From Pseudomonadota bacterium (lineage in GTDB: Bacteria; Pseudomonadota; Gammaproteobacteria; Burkholderiales; Gallionellaceae), in NCBI GenBank assembly GCA_021848465.1, contig JAJZUP010000001.1:990231-1054230 (forward strand): 64,000 nucleotides of DNA, in the 5' to 3' direction. A program made the translations under genes and the position numbers. Position 1 is the first letter of the stretch, and each line of letters begins with the position of its first letter. The notes beneath the pieces are model-generated. The model was not told where the DNA came from and did not search any database. It was given only the letters and a program-made list of their open reading frames with translations. Positions 1 through 7,535 of the stretch are shown here, one piece after another.

Positions 1-366
1 ACCCTTACCATGAGTCTGGTGCCGCCCCCGCATCCCAAGAAAGAGCATCTGGCCAATCTCAATACCGATGCTCGCTGCAAAGGTTGCCATCTGGAAAATG
101 GTCAAGGCCAGACCGGTATCTTTTTATACCACCGGGTGTGCGTACAATGTCACGGCAAGAAGGGCGTAGGGGCGACGGCGCGCGCCTTGAACGATGCGCA
201 ATGGCAGCAGACTATCAAGGACGACTACATCCGGAAACGTATCGTAAATGGCTGGCCGGAGCATGGCATGCCGTCGTTTGTAAAAGGCGTTTCGCCTGCA
301 TTGGACACAGAGCAAGTAGAGTCGCTGATCCAGTACATCAGGAAACTGGGTGAGGCTAAGCAATAA
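1..366 (+). CDS. c-type cytochrome, two CXXCH motifs, 5' end outside window
   Basis: The frame is open to base 1 and the first ATG (10) gives a protein with no signal peptide, so the true start is probably upstream of the window. Counting from that ATG, CKGCH (residues 23-27) and CVQCH (44-48) are two candidate haem c sites. GMPSF after the second one resembles the Met-ligand region of cytochrome c, and the C-terminal helix (VESLIQYIRKLG) fits class I cytochrome c. The role is inferred to be periplasmic electron transfer. The first motif lacks a typical surrounding fold, so one or two haems are possible. A secreted protein gene follows 12 bp downstream, probably in the same operon. Confidence 0.8.
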   Translation, partial: TLTMSLVPPPHPKKEHLANLNTDARCKGCHLENGQGQTGIFLYHRVCVQCHGKKGVGATARALNDAQWQQTIKDDYIRKRIVNGWPEHGMPSFVKGVSPALDTEQVESLIQYIRKLGEAKQ

Positions 367-378
367 AGGGGATGGGGC

Positions 379-1437
379 ATGAAAACGACAAGGTACGCGA
401 TGCTGGGAATCTTATTGGCGGGTATGTCCGACCCGGCAGCGGCATCACTGTTCACCTGTGACGGGGCAAGCGACACGCCCAAGCCGGAGTGGATCGGGAA
501 GGATTACAACCTCCAGGGGTACTATTCCGCGGTTGGCGTTGCGGACAAGAGCGGCAAGCCATTTGCCCAGCGCCGCCAACAGTCCGAAGCGGATGCGAAG
601 CAACATCTGGTCGAACAAATTGAAGTCACGATTCGCTCGGAAAACAAGCAAAGCAAACAGGTCGGCAGCAGCGGCGTAACGCAAAGTGCGAGCTCTGAAG
701 TCTCTGTTATTTCAAACGAGCTTCTCCGGGGGGTGACGATTCGGGAGCAGTGGGTGGATGCAGACACCTGTATGGTGTACACCTTGGCGGTGGTAAGTCG
801 CGACTCGGTTGCGCAAACCCGCAACGAGAAGCACTCTCGCCTGCACTACATTCAAATGAAAACATTCCTCGCGGACGGAACCGACCGTGAGCTCAATCGC
901 GATCCACAAGTTCGCAAAACAGCGCTGGAGCAGGCCAAGCTGGAGTTCAACGGCATTGATTTTGCCATCCTCAACGAAGGCTATGCACGTGAAGCCTATG
1001 CCAGAAAGATCAACGATGCCTTGACCGCAGTGAACAAGGAGCTTGCCGATTCGCAAAGCCGAACTGCGGCCAAGGCATTCAATCCGGACGGTAAATTGCC
1101 TGCCTCTGTGCTCCGCAAAATCGTAGACCGCTTGAACGCTGCTGGACGCAAGGTCGAGCTGTTGCTGGATGACTGTAGCGATGCCGGTGAGTGTCGCGCC
1201 AGAGCCAGGGAGCGCGGGTATGGACAACTGATAACGCTGAAGGTGGATGCGCGCACTGAAACCAGTGCGATGGGGGCCATGAAAGGCACGATGACGATTT
1301 CCGAGACGGTTTATGACATTGCCCAGGACAAGCCAATTAAAACTCCTCCAGCAGCTACCGCACAGGTCATCGGTTGGGATAACGAAGAGCTGAACTGGGA
1401 TTTGGCGGCTGACAAGGTCATGCAAGAACTGAAATAG
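379..1437 (+). CDS. secreted LPP20-like protein of unknown function
   Basis: 352 residues with an N-terminal signal sequence ending near AAA-S (residue 23); there is no lipobox. Residues ~45-110 (GYYSAVGVA, then a charged helix) resemble LPP20/LPP20-like envelope proteins, which are of unknown function. The C-terminal third has a D-C-x5-C stretch followed by a hydrophobic LKV strand and a predicted beta region. A similar D-C-x5-C...LKI arrangement occurs in the secreted protein at 1992-2480, so the two may share a fold. The gene sits in a tight run with a cytochrome upstream and a thioredoxin-fold protein downstream, suggesting an envelope or periplasmic redox context. No enzymatic residues were recognised. 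Confidence 0.7.
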   Translation: MKTTRYAMLGILLAGMSDPAAASLFTCDGASDTPKPEWIGKDYNLQGYYSAVGVADKSGKPFAQRRQQSEADAKQHLVEQIEVTIRSENKQSKQVGSSGVTQSASSEVSVISNELLRGVTIREQWVDADTCMVYTLAVVSRDSVAQTRNEKHSRLHYIQMKTFLADGTDRELNRDPQVRKTALEQAKLEFNGIDFAILNEGYAREAYARKINDALTAVNKELADSQSRTAAKAFNPDGKLPASVLRKIVDRLNAAGRKVELLLDDCSDAGECRARARERGYGQLITLKVDARTETSAMGAMKGTMTISETVYDIAQDKPIKTPPAATAQVIGWDNEELNWDLAADKVMQELK

Positions 1438-1474
1438 CACCACCAATACGATACGAAAAACAGGGAGCGCAACC

Positions 1475-1981
1475 ATGAAACGCGTAGTCAGATCGCTTGT
1501 TATTTATCTCTTACCCCTCTTGGGGCTTTATGCAAACGCTGCGCTTGCCGATGCCGGCCCGGCAGTGGGCGCAGAAGCACCCAAACTGATCGCCCGCACA
1601 CTCGACGATCAGCTTTACCTGCTGTCCCATGACAAAGGGCGGCCAAAGGTCATGAACTTCTTCTGGGTGCAGTGTGTGCCATGCAAAGCTGAAATGCCGG
1701 AGTTGGCAAAACTTGAACTGGCCTATCCCAAGGTCAAATTCGTATCAGTTCATGCATCCACGGAAAGCCCGGAGGAGGTAGCGAAATTCATTCACGGTTT
1801 GTCAGGTGCCCCCTCAAATATCGTGGTGACTCAGGCTGCGGCCCGGGATGCCTTCAACGTAAAGGGGCTGCCGCATACTATCGTCATGGATCAGGATAAT
1901 ATCGTGCAGGCCAACCTGGTGGGCTACACCCCCAAGAACATGGCAGCCCTGAAGAAGATGCTGGATAAACTCGCGCAATAG
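1475..1981 (+). CDS. periplasmic TlpA/ResA-type thiol-disulfide oxidoreductase
   Basis: 168 residues with a signal peptide (cleavage near ALA-DA, residue 26) followed by a thioredoxin fold of the TlpA/AhpC-TSA type. The redox motif is C67-V-P-C70 after the NFFWVQ strand, and the cis-proline is P133 in KGLPHT. Family members reduce disulfides in the periplasm, often keeping cytochrome c haem-binding cysteines or copper-site cysteines reduced. The neighbouring secreted proteins contain Cys pairs and a cytochrome lies two genes upstream, so a maturation or repair role is plausible but inferred. The next gene starts 10 bp after the stop. Confidence 0.85.
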   Translation: MKRVVRSLVIYLLPLLGLYANAALADAGPAVGAEAPKLIARTLDDQLYLLSHDKGRPKVMNFFWVQCVPCKAEMPELAKLELAYPKVKFVSVHASTESPEEVAKFIHGLSGAPSNIVVTQAAARDAFNVKGLPHTIVMDQDNIVQANLVGYTPKNMAALKKMLDKLAQ

Positions 1982-1991
1982 GAGCATGAAT

Positions 1992-2480
1992 ATGCACACC
2001 ATGATCAAGACAATTTGTCTGGTAGCTGCCTTGCTGTTTAACATATCGCTGGCGCAGGGTGCTGAGCGCATCGTTCTGCTTCCGGTCGCCGGTGAATTGT
2101 TGGCAAGCGAGAAAGTTCAGTTGGCTGATGCGGCGGCGCACGCGGTGTCCGGGCAATACCATGTCCTTTATGGAGATAAAGTAAATCAGTTCGTGGTGAA
2201 GGCTTTTCAGGATGAAAGCAAAAAGCTGGACTGCGACGAAAGCAATTGCTACAAAAAAATCGCCTCGGAATTTAAGGTGGACAAGATCATGGCATTGAAA
2301 ATTGCCAAGGTAGCTAGCGGAAAATATCTCGTAGCGCTCAATCTGTACGACATTCCGACCGGGGGCGTCATTGTGAGCAAGAGTGCTGAGTGTAGTGAAT
2401 GCTCATTTGAAAAGCTGGTAGCAACTGCGCAGTCCATCATGAATGTCCTGGCAAAAGGAAGCCAGGATAAAAGCAAATGA
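1992..2480 (+). CDS. secreted protein of unknown function with Cys pairs
   Basis: Signal peptide through LAQGA, then about 140 residues. An AGGAG at 1980-1984 is 7 nt before ATG 1992 but only 1 nt before ATG 1986, so 1992 is preferred as the start. Two Cys pairs are visible: C-D-E-S-N-C and C-S-E-C. The segment after the first pair (A...F..D.IMALKI) matches the layout of the C-terminus of the protein at 379-1437. The fold resembles the nucleotide-free alpha/beta domains found in CsgG/TolB-N-type envelope proteins, but that is only an impression. It ends the operon that starts with the cytochrome. Function unknown. Confidence 0.65.
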   Translation: MHTMIKTICLVAALLFNISLAQGAERIVLLPVAGELLASEKVQLADAAAHAVSGQYHVLYGDKVNQFVVKAFQDESKKLDCDESNCYKKIASEFKVDKIMALKIAKVASGKYLVALNLYDIPTGGVIVSKSAECSECSFEKLVATAQSIMNVLAKGSQDKSK

Positions 2481-2849
2481 AGCGCATTTCCTTATCTGTT
2501 GTGCTGGGCTGCTGACAGTACTACTCAACTGCGCTGCCATTGCCGCCCCAGCATCCTAACCAGCCAAGGCTGCATGGAAAGAGTGCGTAGTAAAGCATCG
2601 GATGAGGATACGCGCCTCGCGCCAACATGGAGGCCGCGCCGATGGAAGGCCTCTAGCAGATATACAAGTACTTTCCTGGTGTTTGAGTCCGTGGTTCACG
2701 TAACCGATTAGCCAGCCCTTAGTGCGATTACGCTTTGTCAGCGTGCCGCCTCCATGCCTCCCAGCACGCAATCCATCCATATCTTGGCCGATTATGTCGC
2801 CCATCCTGTCCGGCGGGTACCCCCTTTGGATGGCATTCACAAGATTTTC
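2481..2849. other. intergenic stretch without a recognisable gene
   Basis: About 370 bp between the secreted-protein operon and the nirK-cluster promoter. Reading frames here are short, rich in rare residues and lack ribosome binding sites. No tRNA-like, terminator-with-T-tract or insertion-sequence end was recognised. Confidence 0.5.
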
Positions 2850-2865
2850 TCAAGATATATCTTGA
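2850..2865. promoter_or_regulatory. perfect 16-bp palindrome, candidate operator of the nirK cluster
   Basis: TCAAGATATATCTTGA is a perfect inverted repeat (TCAAGATA / TATCTTGA) whose right end shares TTGA with the -35 hexamer at 2862. A bound protein would block RNA polymerase. AAGAT...ATCTT arms recall the half sites of NsrR, the NO-sensing Rrf2 repressor known to control nirK clusters in ammonia oxidisers. The match is partial, and FNR/NnrR-type boxes (TTGAT-N4-ATCAA) do not fit. Confidence 0.55.
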
Positions 2866-2889
2866 CAAGACTTTTGTAGTTGAGATAAT
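2862..2889 (+). promoter_or_regulatory. sigma70-type promoter of the ncgABC-nirK cluster
   Basis: TTGACA (2862-2867), 16-bp spacer, GATAAT (2884-2889). The -35 is a perfect consensus and the -10 matches 5 of 6. The start point would be near 2896, leaving a leader of about 110 nt before the ncgA start. A second AT-rich block (TATATAAAC, ~2970) could hold another promoter. Confidence 0.6.
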
Positions 2890-3004
2890 TTTTCAAAAGC
2901 TGTACGCAAAATGCAACTTAATGTGCTGAGGTGGGAGCGCGTGAGGGTTCGATTGCGGACAAAATAATGTATATAAACTACAACTAATAAATAAAGGGGG
3001 CGTC

Positions 3005-4054
3005 ATGGGGAGATTGATCATGAGAGTAGTGGCATTCCTGTTTGCTGTTGTGTTTTTGCCCAATGTGGCATGGGCTGAACATCGCGAATTCAATATGACG
3101 ATTGACGAGGTCGCGATTAACGTTGCGCCTGGTTTTATCACCAAGGTATTTGCCTTTAACGGCCAGGTTCCGGGGCCGCTGATTCATGTCAAGGAAGGTG
3201 ATGACCTGACCATTCACGTGACCAACAATACTACTTTGCCGCATACCATCCACTGGCACGGTGTGAACCAGACTGCAACCTGGCAGAGCGATGGCGTGCC
3301 AGGCGTCACGCAGGAGGCGATCCAGCCAGGAACGTCATTCACATACCGCTTCACGGTCGATCGTCCCGGCAGCCTGTGGTATCACTGCCACGTCAATGTC
3401 TGGGAGCATGTGGCAACCCGCGGAATGTGGGGGCCGCTGATTGTTGATCCCAAGCACCCCACGGCGCAGGAAAAGAAGGTGACCAAAGATGTCATCATGA
3501 TGATGAGCACTTGGGAGTCCGAATATGCCGATACATACGGCAAGGGCGGGGCGCCAAACGATGTTTCGGATTATTTCTCGGTCAACGCCAAGTCGTTTCC
3601 GCTGTCGCAGCCGATCCGCGTGAAAAAAGGCGATGTGCTGCGGCTGCGCATGTACGGCGCCGGCGACGAGATACATGAAATGCACCTGCACGGACATGAC
3701 CAGCTGTTCGCCTTTAAAGACGGCTATCCGTTGCCGACTCCTTACTACGTCGACACCGTGCCGGTTGGCCCGGGGGAGCGCTACGATACCATTGTGCAGA
3801 TGAACAACCCCGGACGCTTTATTTTCCATGACCACGTCGATCGCCATATCTATATGAAAGGCATGCTCGGCGGGCCGATCACGGTGATCGAATACGACGG
3901 CATCCCGGCCGAGCCTTGGTACGCATGGAAAGACAAGGTCTACGACCCTGACTTTTTCTACAGCGAGTCGATGAAGAAGGGGTACGGCCTGTTCAATCAC
4001 GCCGAATTCCAGGGTAAGCAAATCGAGCAGACCAGAAGGAGGAGGGCAGAATGA
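3005..4054 (+). CDS. ncgA: two-domain multicopper oxidase (type C, NcgA/BCO-like)
   Basis: 349 residues: signal peptide (to VAWA, residue 24) and two cupredoxin domains. Domain 1 has HTIHWHG (HxH at 83/85) and Y-H127-C128-H129 followed by H135 and M141, i.e. a type 1 copper site plus trinuclear-site ligands. Domain 2 has H224..H227-L-H-G-H231 and H275-D-H-V-D-R-H281, where Asp replaces the type 1 Cys. A T1 site only in domain 1 defines type C two-domain oxidases, as in the Nitrosomonas europaea blue copper oxidase, encoded in the same order with two cytochromes and nirK. GGGGG at 2997-3001 serves ATG 3005; ATG 3020 gives a cleaner signal peptide and has GGGGAG upstream. Substrate unknown; a role in nitrite/NO tolerance or copper oxidation is inferred. 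Confidence 0.9.
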   Translation: MGRLIMRVVAFLFAVVFLPNVAWAEHREFNMTIDEVAINVAPGFITKVFAFNGQVPGPLIHVKEGDDLTIHVTNNTTLPHTIHWHGVNQTATWQSDGVPGVTQEAIQPGTSFTYRFTVDRPGSLWYHCHVNVWEHVATRGMWGPLIVDPKHPTAQEKKVTKDVIMMMSTWESEYADTYGKGGAPNDVSDYFSVNAKSFPLSQPIRVKKGDVLRLRMYGAGDEIHEMHLHGHDQLFAFKDGYPLPTPYYVDTVPVGPGERYDTIVQMNNPGRFIFHDHVDRHIYMKGMLGGPITVIEYDGIPAEPWYAWKDKVYDPDFFYSESMKKGYGLFNHAEFQGKQIEQTRRRRAE

Positions 4055-4743
4055 AAATAAAAATGTTGTTGCCGCTGGTATTCGTGGCAATTGCGGCGCC
4101 GGCACTGGCTGACGATGGGATGGCAATCATCAAGCGCGATTGCGTTACTTGTCACAACATCAGCGGTCCCGCTCCCCAGACCTTGAAAGAGGTATGGAAC
4201 CTGAAGGGGCCGAATCTGGCCTACGCCGGCAACAAGTATCGCGAGGCGTGGCTGGTCTCCTGGTTGCAGAAGCCGCAGCGCATCCGTCCGGCAGGCGAGT
4301 TCTATGGGAATCACATCAAGATCGGGGACAAGCACGATGTTGTGGATGAAGCCACGTTGAAGGATCACATGGTGCTGTCCAAGGCAGATGCGACAGCCGT
4401 AGCCCACGAGCTGATGGAGCTGAAGCAGCACGACGATTTGATCGCGCAGGAGAAGCTAGAGCCGGGAACCGGTTCGAAGATGATGGGCGAGATGATGTTC
4501 GACAAGTTCCTCGGCTGCATGGCATGCCACCGCATCGAGCCCGATTATGGCGGGCTGTCCGGCCCCGAGGTCTACACGGCATCCAGGCGTCTGCAACCGC
4601 AGTTCATCGCCAGCTTCATTCGCAATCCGCAGGCATGGGAGCCGAAAACCTGGATGCCGAACAAGCATGTGTCGGACGCCAATCTCCAGAAACTGGTCTA
4701 TTACTTTGATGCGTTAGCCGCGGGAGAAGGAAATGGCAAATAA
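4051..4743 (+). CDS. ncgB: diheme cytochrome c of the nirK cluster
   Basis: 230 residues: signal peptide (MKIKMLLPLV...ALA) and two cytochrome c domains with C31-V-T-C-H35 and C156-M-A-C-H160. M202 in TWMPNK is the likely axial ligand of the second haem; M107 or M122 may serve the first. The start overlaps the ncgA stop (ATGA) with GGAGG just upstream, so the two genes are translationally coupled. By order and size this matches NcgB of ammonia oxidisers, a periplasmic electron carrier proposed to feed NirK or link it to the multicopper oxidase. Confidence 0.88.
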   Translation: MKIKMLLPLVFVAIAAPALADDGMAIIKRDCVTCHNISGPAPQTLKEVWNLKGPNLAYAGNKYREAWLVSWLQKPQRIRPAGEFYGNHIKIGDKHDVVDEATLKDHMVLSKADATAVAHELMELKQHDDLIAQEKLEPGTGSKMMGEMMFDKFLGCMACHRIEPDYGGLSGPEVYTASRRLQPQFIASFIRNPQAWEPKTWMPNKHVSDANLQKLVYYFDALAAGEGNGK

Positions 4744-5086
4744 ATTTCTATTCGTTCTGACCGCCGTTTTATTTTCCATCACGGCACATGCCAAGGAAAG
4801 TGCGGTCGATAACTACAAGACCTATTGCGTCCAGTGCCACGGCCTTAAGGGGAATGGCAATGGCGTAAACGTACGCGACATGTCGGTTCAGCCACGCGAC
4901 CATACCGACGCAAAATCAATGTCGGGGCGTTCGGACGAGATGCTGTTCAAGGTGATCAAGGAGGGCGGGCCGTCAATCGACAAGTCGATCCTGATGCCGC
5001 CCTGGGGTGACACTTTCAGCGACGATGAGATCAAGGATTTGGTGCAGCACTTGCGCCAGCTTTGCAAATGCAAGTTTGGATCGTAG
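4733..5086 (+). CDS. ncgC: monoheme cytochrome c of the nirK cluster
   Basis: 117 residues: signal peptide to AHA (residue 20), haem motif C32-V-Q-C-H36, and axial Met88 in LMPPWG, a class I cytochrome c typical of SoxX/CccA-like small carriers. It starts 11 bp inside the end of ncgB. The C-terminus carries an extra C-K-C after the last helix. It is probably the immediate electron donor to NirK or the oxidase, inferred from the conserved gene order. A 149-bp gap with a tandem repeat separates it from nirK. Confidence 0.87.
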   Translation: MANKFLFVLTAVLFSITAHAKESAVDNYKTYCVQCHGLKGNGNGVNVRDMSVQPRDHTDAKSMSGRSDEMLFKVIKEGGPSIDKSILMPPWGDTFSDDEIKDLVQHLRQLCKCKFGS

Positions 5087-5110
5087 GGAGGGGGAGCAGT
5101 AGTAGTAGGC

Positions 5111-5180
5111 AGTAAGTAGTAAGTAGTAAGTAGTAAGTAGTAAGTAGTAAGTAGTAAGTAGTAAGCAGCAAGCAGTAAGA
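5111..5180. repeat. 7-bp tandem repeat, ten units, upstream of nirK
   Basis: AGTAAGT is repeated seven times exactly and then three times with changes (AGTAAGC, AGCAAGC, AGTAAGA), 70 bp in all. TAG and TAA occur in all frames, so it is not coding on the plus strand. It lies between the ncgC stop and the nirK ribosome binding site. Length changes by slippage would alter the ncgC-nirK spacing. Confidence 0.95.
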
Positions 5181-5235
5181 GGGGGGGGATGTAAATCCCT
5201 GTGTAGTACTAACGTAGAGGAAAGGGAGCACATAC

Positions 5236-6195
5236 ATGAAGCAATTCAAGAAAATCACTTGCGCAGCATTTGCCGTGACGGCATTGCTGTCAGCGGCTGG
5301 CGCTTACGCCAAGACCGTTGAAGTCACCATGACTGCACGGGAAGTGGACGTGCCAGTCAATGGCAAGCTGGTGGGCGGGGCCGATACCATGGCCGCATGG
5401 ACCTTTGATGGCAGCATACCGGGCAAACCAGTGCGCGTGCAGGAAGGCGACACTGTGGACTTTACCCTGGTCAACCCAGCCGAGAACAAGAACTCGCACG
5501 CGATGGATTTTCATGCCGCACAGGTGAACGTCCTGGACGAATTCGCTCCAGTCAAGCCGGGCGAATCGAAGCATTTCAAGTTTGAGGCCAAGGTTCCGGG
5601 TGTGTTCATGTACCACTGCGGCGCGAGCCCGATGGTGCAGCACATCGCACGCGGCATGTACGGTATCATCATTGTCGAGCCGAAGGATAAGAAGAACTAT
5701 CCCAAGGCAGACCGCGAGTATGTTCTGATTCAGCAGCAGTACTTCCCGGATGTGGAGAACTACGGCGCGATGCTGGGTGATGCCAATGCCTGGAAGGGTT
5801 CTCTGATCAACGGCAAGGTTCTGCACTATGATCCAGTGCATGATCCGAACGGCGGCCACGATGTGCTGGAAGCCAAGCCGGGCGAGCGCGTTCGCATCTA
5901 TTTCGTGAATGCCAATATCAACAACCCTGTGGCGCTGCACCCGATTGCAAGCATCTGGGATCGCGTGTACATCAACGGCAATCCGAAGAACCAGTTGCAG
6001 GGTATCCAGACCTATAACGTGGCAGTCGCAGAGGCCGACACGTTTGACCTGGTGACCCCGAAGGACAAGGAAGTTGCCGGTATCGCCATCGTTGACCATG
6101 CGATGAATGCTGCGCTGCGCGGTGCCATCACCGTGCTGGTCAGCAAGAAGGATGCCGATCCCAAGAAGGGACACGGCGAACTTATTGTGAAGTAA
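5236..6195 (+). CDS. nirK: copper-containing nitrite reductase
   Basis: 319 residues: signal peptide (to AYA, residue 25) and two cupredoxin domains. It reduces nitrite to nitric oxide in the periplasm. Type 1 ligands are H88, C128, H136 and M141 (YHCGASPMVQHIARGM). Type 2 ligands are H93, H127 and H288, with the active-site Asp91 (AMDFHAA) and catalytic His235 (LHPI). The H-C-x7-H-x4-M spacing is compact, as in the NirK of nitrifiers rather than denitrifier class I. GGGAG at 5226-5230 precedes the ATG. The likely electron donors are the cytochromes upstream. It may share the upstream promoter or have its own in the 149-bp gap. Confidence 0.95.
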   Translation: MKQFKKITCAAFAVTALLSAAGAYAKTVEVTMTAREVDVPVNGKLVGGADTMAAWTFDGSIPGKPVRVQEGDTVDFTLVNPAENKNSHAMDFHAAQVNVLDEFAPVKPGESKHFKFEAKVPGVFMYHCGASPMVQHIARGMYGIIIVEPKDKKNYPKADREYVLIQQQYFPDVENYGAMLGDANAWKGSLINGKVLHYDPVHDPNGGHDVLEAKPGERVRIYFVNANINNPVALHPIASIWDRVYINGNPKNQLQGIQTYNVAVAEADTFDLVTPKDKEVAGIAIVDHAMNAALRGAITVLVSKKDADPKKGHGELIVK

Positions 6196-6225
6196 CTGCA
6201 CGATGATGAAGTAAATGCATCACGG

Positions 6226-6254
6226 GGGGAGGCTATGCTTCCCCTCTCTTTTTT
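6226..6254 (+). terminator. rho-independent terminator after nirK
   Basis: 8-bp stem GGGGAGGC / GCTTCCCC with a TAT loop (one G-T pair), followed by TCTCTTTTTT. It closes the ncg-nirK cluster 30 bp after the nirK stop and separates it from the cus genes. Confidence 0.85.
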
Positions 6255-6268
6255 AGAAAACGAGCGAG

Positions 6269-7534
6269 ATGAATAAAAAACGCGGGGCGCTTGTAGCTGC
6301 AGTCATCATTGCGCTGGTAGCGCTGCTGGTTTTTGTTCGACCAGGTTTATTGGGGCGGGCCGCTACGAATGGCGCCGCAACACAAGCAGAAGTTACTCAG
6401 GAAAAAAACCGCCATTGGGTATGTCCGATGCATCCGGAAATCGTTCAGGATCATCCGGGCACCTGTCCGATCTGCGGAATGAAACTGGTTTCAAGGGAGC
6501 ACGCCGGGATGCACGAGTACGGCGTCCGCGTCGATGGCGCCACGGTGCAGCGTCTCGGGGTGCGCGTGTCGCCTGTCCGGCGCGGCCTCATCGGGCAGCG
6601 CGTGCAAACCTATGGGAATGTCGTGGTTGCAGCTGACTCAAACTATTCGGTGCAAGCTAAATATGAAGGGTGGATCAGAAAACTGCGCGTACACGCGCTC
6701 GGCGAGCAGGTGCATGCGGGGCAGGTATTATATGAAATTTACTCCCCGGACCTGATCGCGCGCCAGCGGACATACCTGAGTTCAATCGAGCGGCAGCGCC
6801 AGTTGCTGCAAACCATTCCAACGACGGCGGACACCGAAAACGATTACGTGATGGCCCTGACGATGGATGCTGCCAATGATCGCGCGCGCCTGCACAGTGA
6901 AGAAGGGGTCAGTGTCGAGGATATTCTCGAGATCGAGCGCACCAAGCAGGTAAAAGACGTGGTGCACATTGTTGCCCCGCATGATGGCGTGGTGACCCGC
7001 ATTGATGTACAGGAGGGCTCTCTGGTGATGGCCGCTACCGTGCTGATGACTTTGAGCGATGTGTCGCGTGTGTGGCTGGATATTCCGCTGTACCCAGACC
7101 AGGCCGGACAGGTGGCGGTTGGCGATTCGCTGACGGCAACGCTTCCAGACGGACATGAATTCCAGGCTCGCGTCGACTTCGTCAGTCCGGTGGCTGACGC
7201 CAACAAGACGGTGGCGCGCGCCTATCTGGATAACCGCAAGCTGCATTTGCGGCCCGGCAGTTTTGTGGATGTTGCCATCAGCAATCATTCCCATGAGGCA
7301 TTGCTGCTGCCACGCTCCGCCATCATCTACGGCGCGCAAGGAAATCGCGTCATGCTGTCACGCGGCGATGGCCACTTCCTGCCTGTCCCGGTGAAGACAG
7401 GCCTTGAGGAAGGCGATCAGGTTGAGTTGCTGGATGGTTTGCACGAGGGCGCGGAGGTGGCAACCAACGGCCAGTTCCTGCTCGATGCCGCCGCGTCGCT
7501 GAATGCCGCCGGCGAACGAATGAGCATGCAATAG
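6269..7534 (+). CDS. cusB: CusB-type periplasmic adaptor with heavy-metal-binding domain
   Basis: 421 residues. An N-terminal membrane anchor ([18 protein letters not shown]) is followed by a small metal-binding domain with C52-P-M-H-P, then C66-P-I-C-G-M, common in copper/silver adaptors. Next come the barrel-sandwich hybrid, a short alpha-hairpin (~160-220), a beta-barrel and a membrane-proximal domain of a membrane fusion protein. It links the inner-membrane pump CusA to an outer-membrane channel and passes Cu(I)/Ag(I) to it. The start is 14 bp after the nirK terminator and the pump gene begins 1 bp after this stop. No cusC-like outer membrane gene is present here. Confidence 0.92.
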   Translation: MNKKRGALVAAVIIALVALLVFVRPGLLGRAATNGAATQAEVTQEKNRHWVCPMHPEIVQDHPGTCPICGMKLVSREHAGMHEYGVRVDGATVQRLGVRVSPVRRGLIGQRVQTYGNVVVAADSNYSVQAKYEGWIRKLRVHALGEQVHAGQVLYEIYSPDLIARQRTYLSSIERQRQLLQTIPTTADTENDYVMALTMDAANDRARLHSEEGVSVEDILEIERTKQVKDVVHIVAPHDGVVTRIDVQEGSLVMAATVLMTLSDVSRVWLDIPLYPDQAGQVAVGDSLTATLPDGHEFQARVDFVSPVADANKTVARAYLDNRKLHLRPGSFVDVAISNHSHEALLLPRSAIIYGAQGNRVMLSRGDGHFLPVPVKTGLEEGDQVELLDGLHEGAEVATNGQFLLDAAASLNAAGERMSMQ

Positions 7535-7535
7535 C

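Noticed and set aside
2850..2865. FNR/NnrR box upstream of ncgA
   Set aside because: The arms read TCAAGA/TCTTGA rather than TTGAT-N4-ATCAA.
2499..2929. Small genes in the gap before the nirK cluster
   Set aside because: Short frames with odd composition, no binding sites, and overlap with the promoter.
5087..5235. CRISPR-like array or a Leu/Tyr/Thr-rich minus-strand protein in the repeat upstream of nirK
   Set aside because: The units are only 7 bp with no spacers, and the minus-strand frames are the repeat read as codons, with no start signals.
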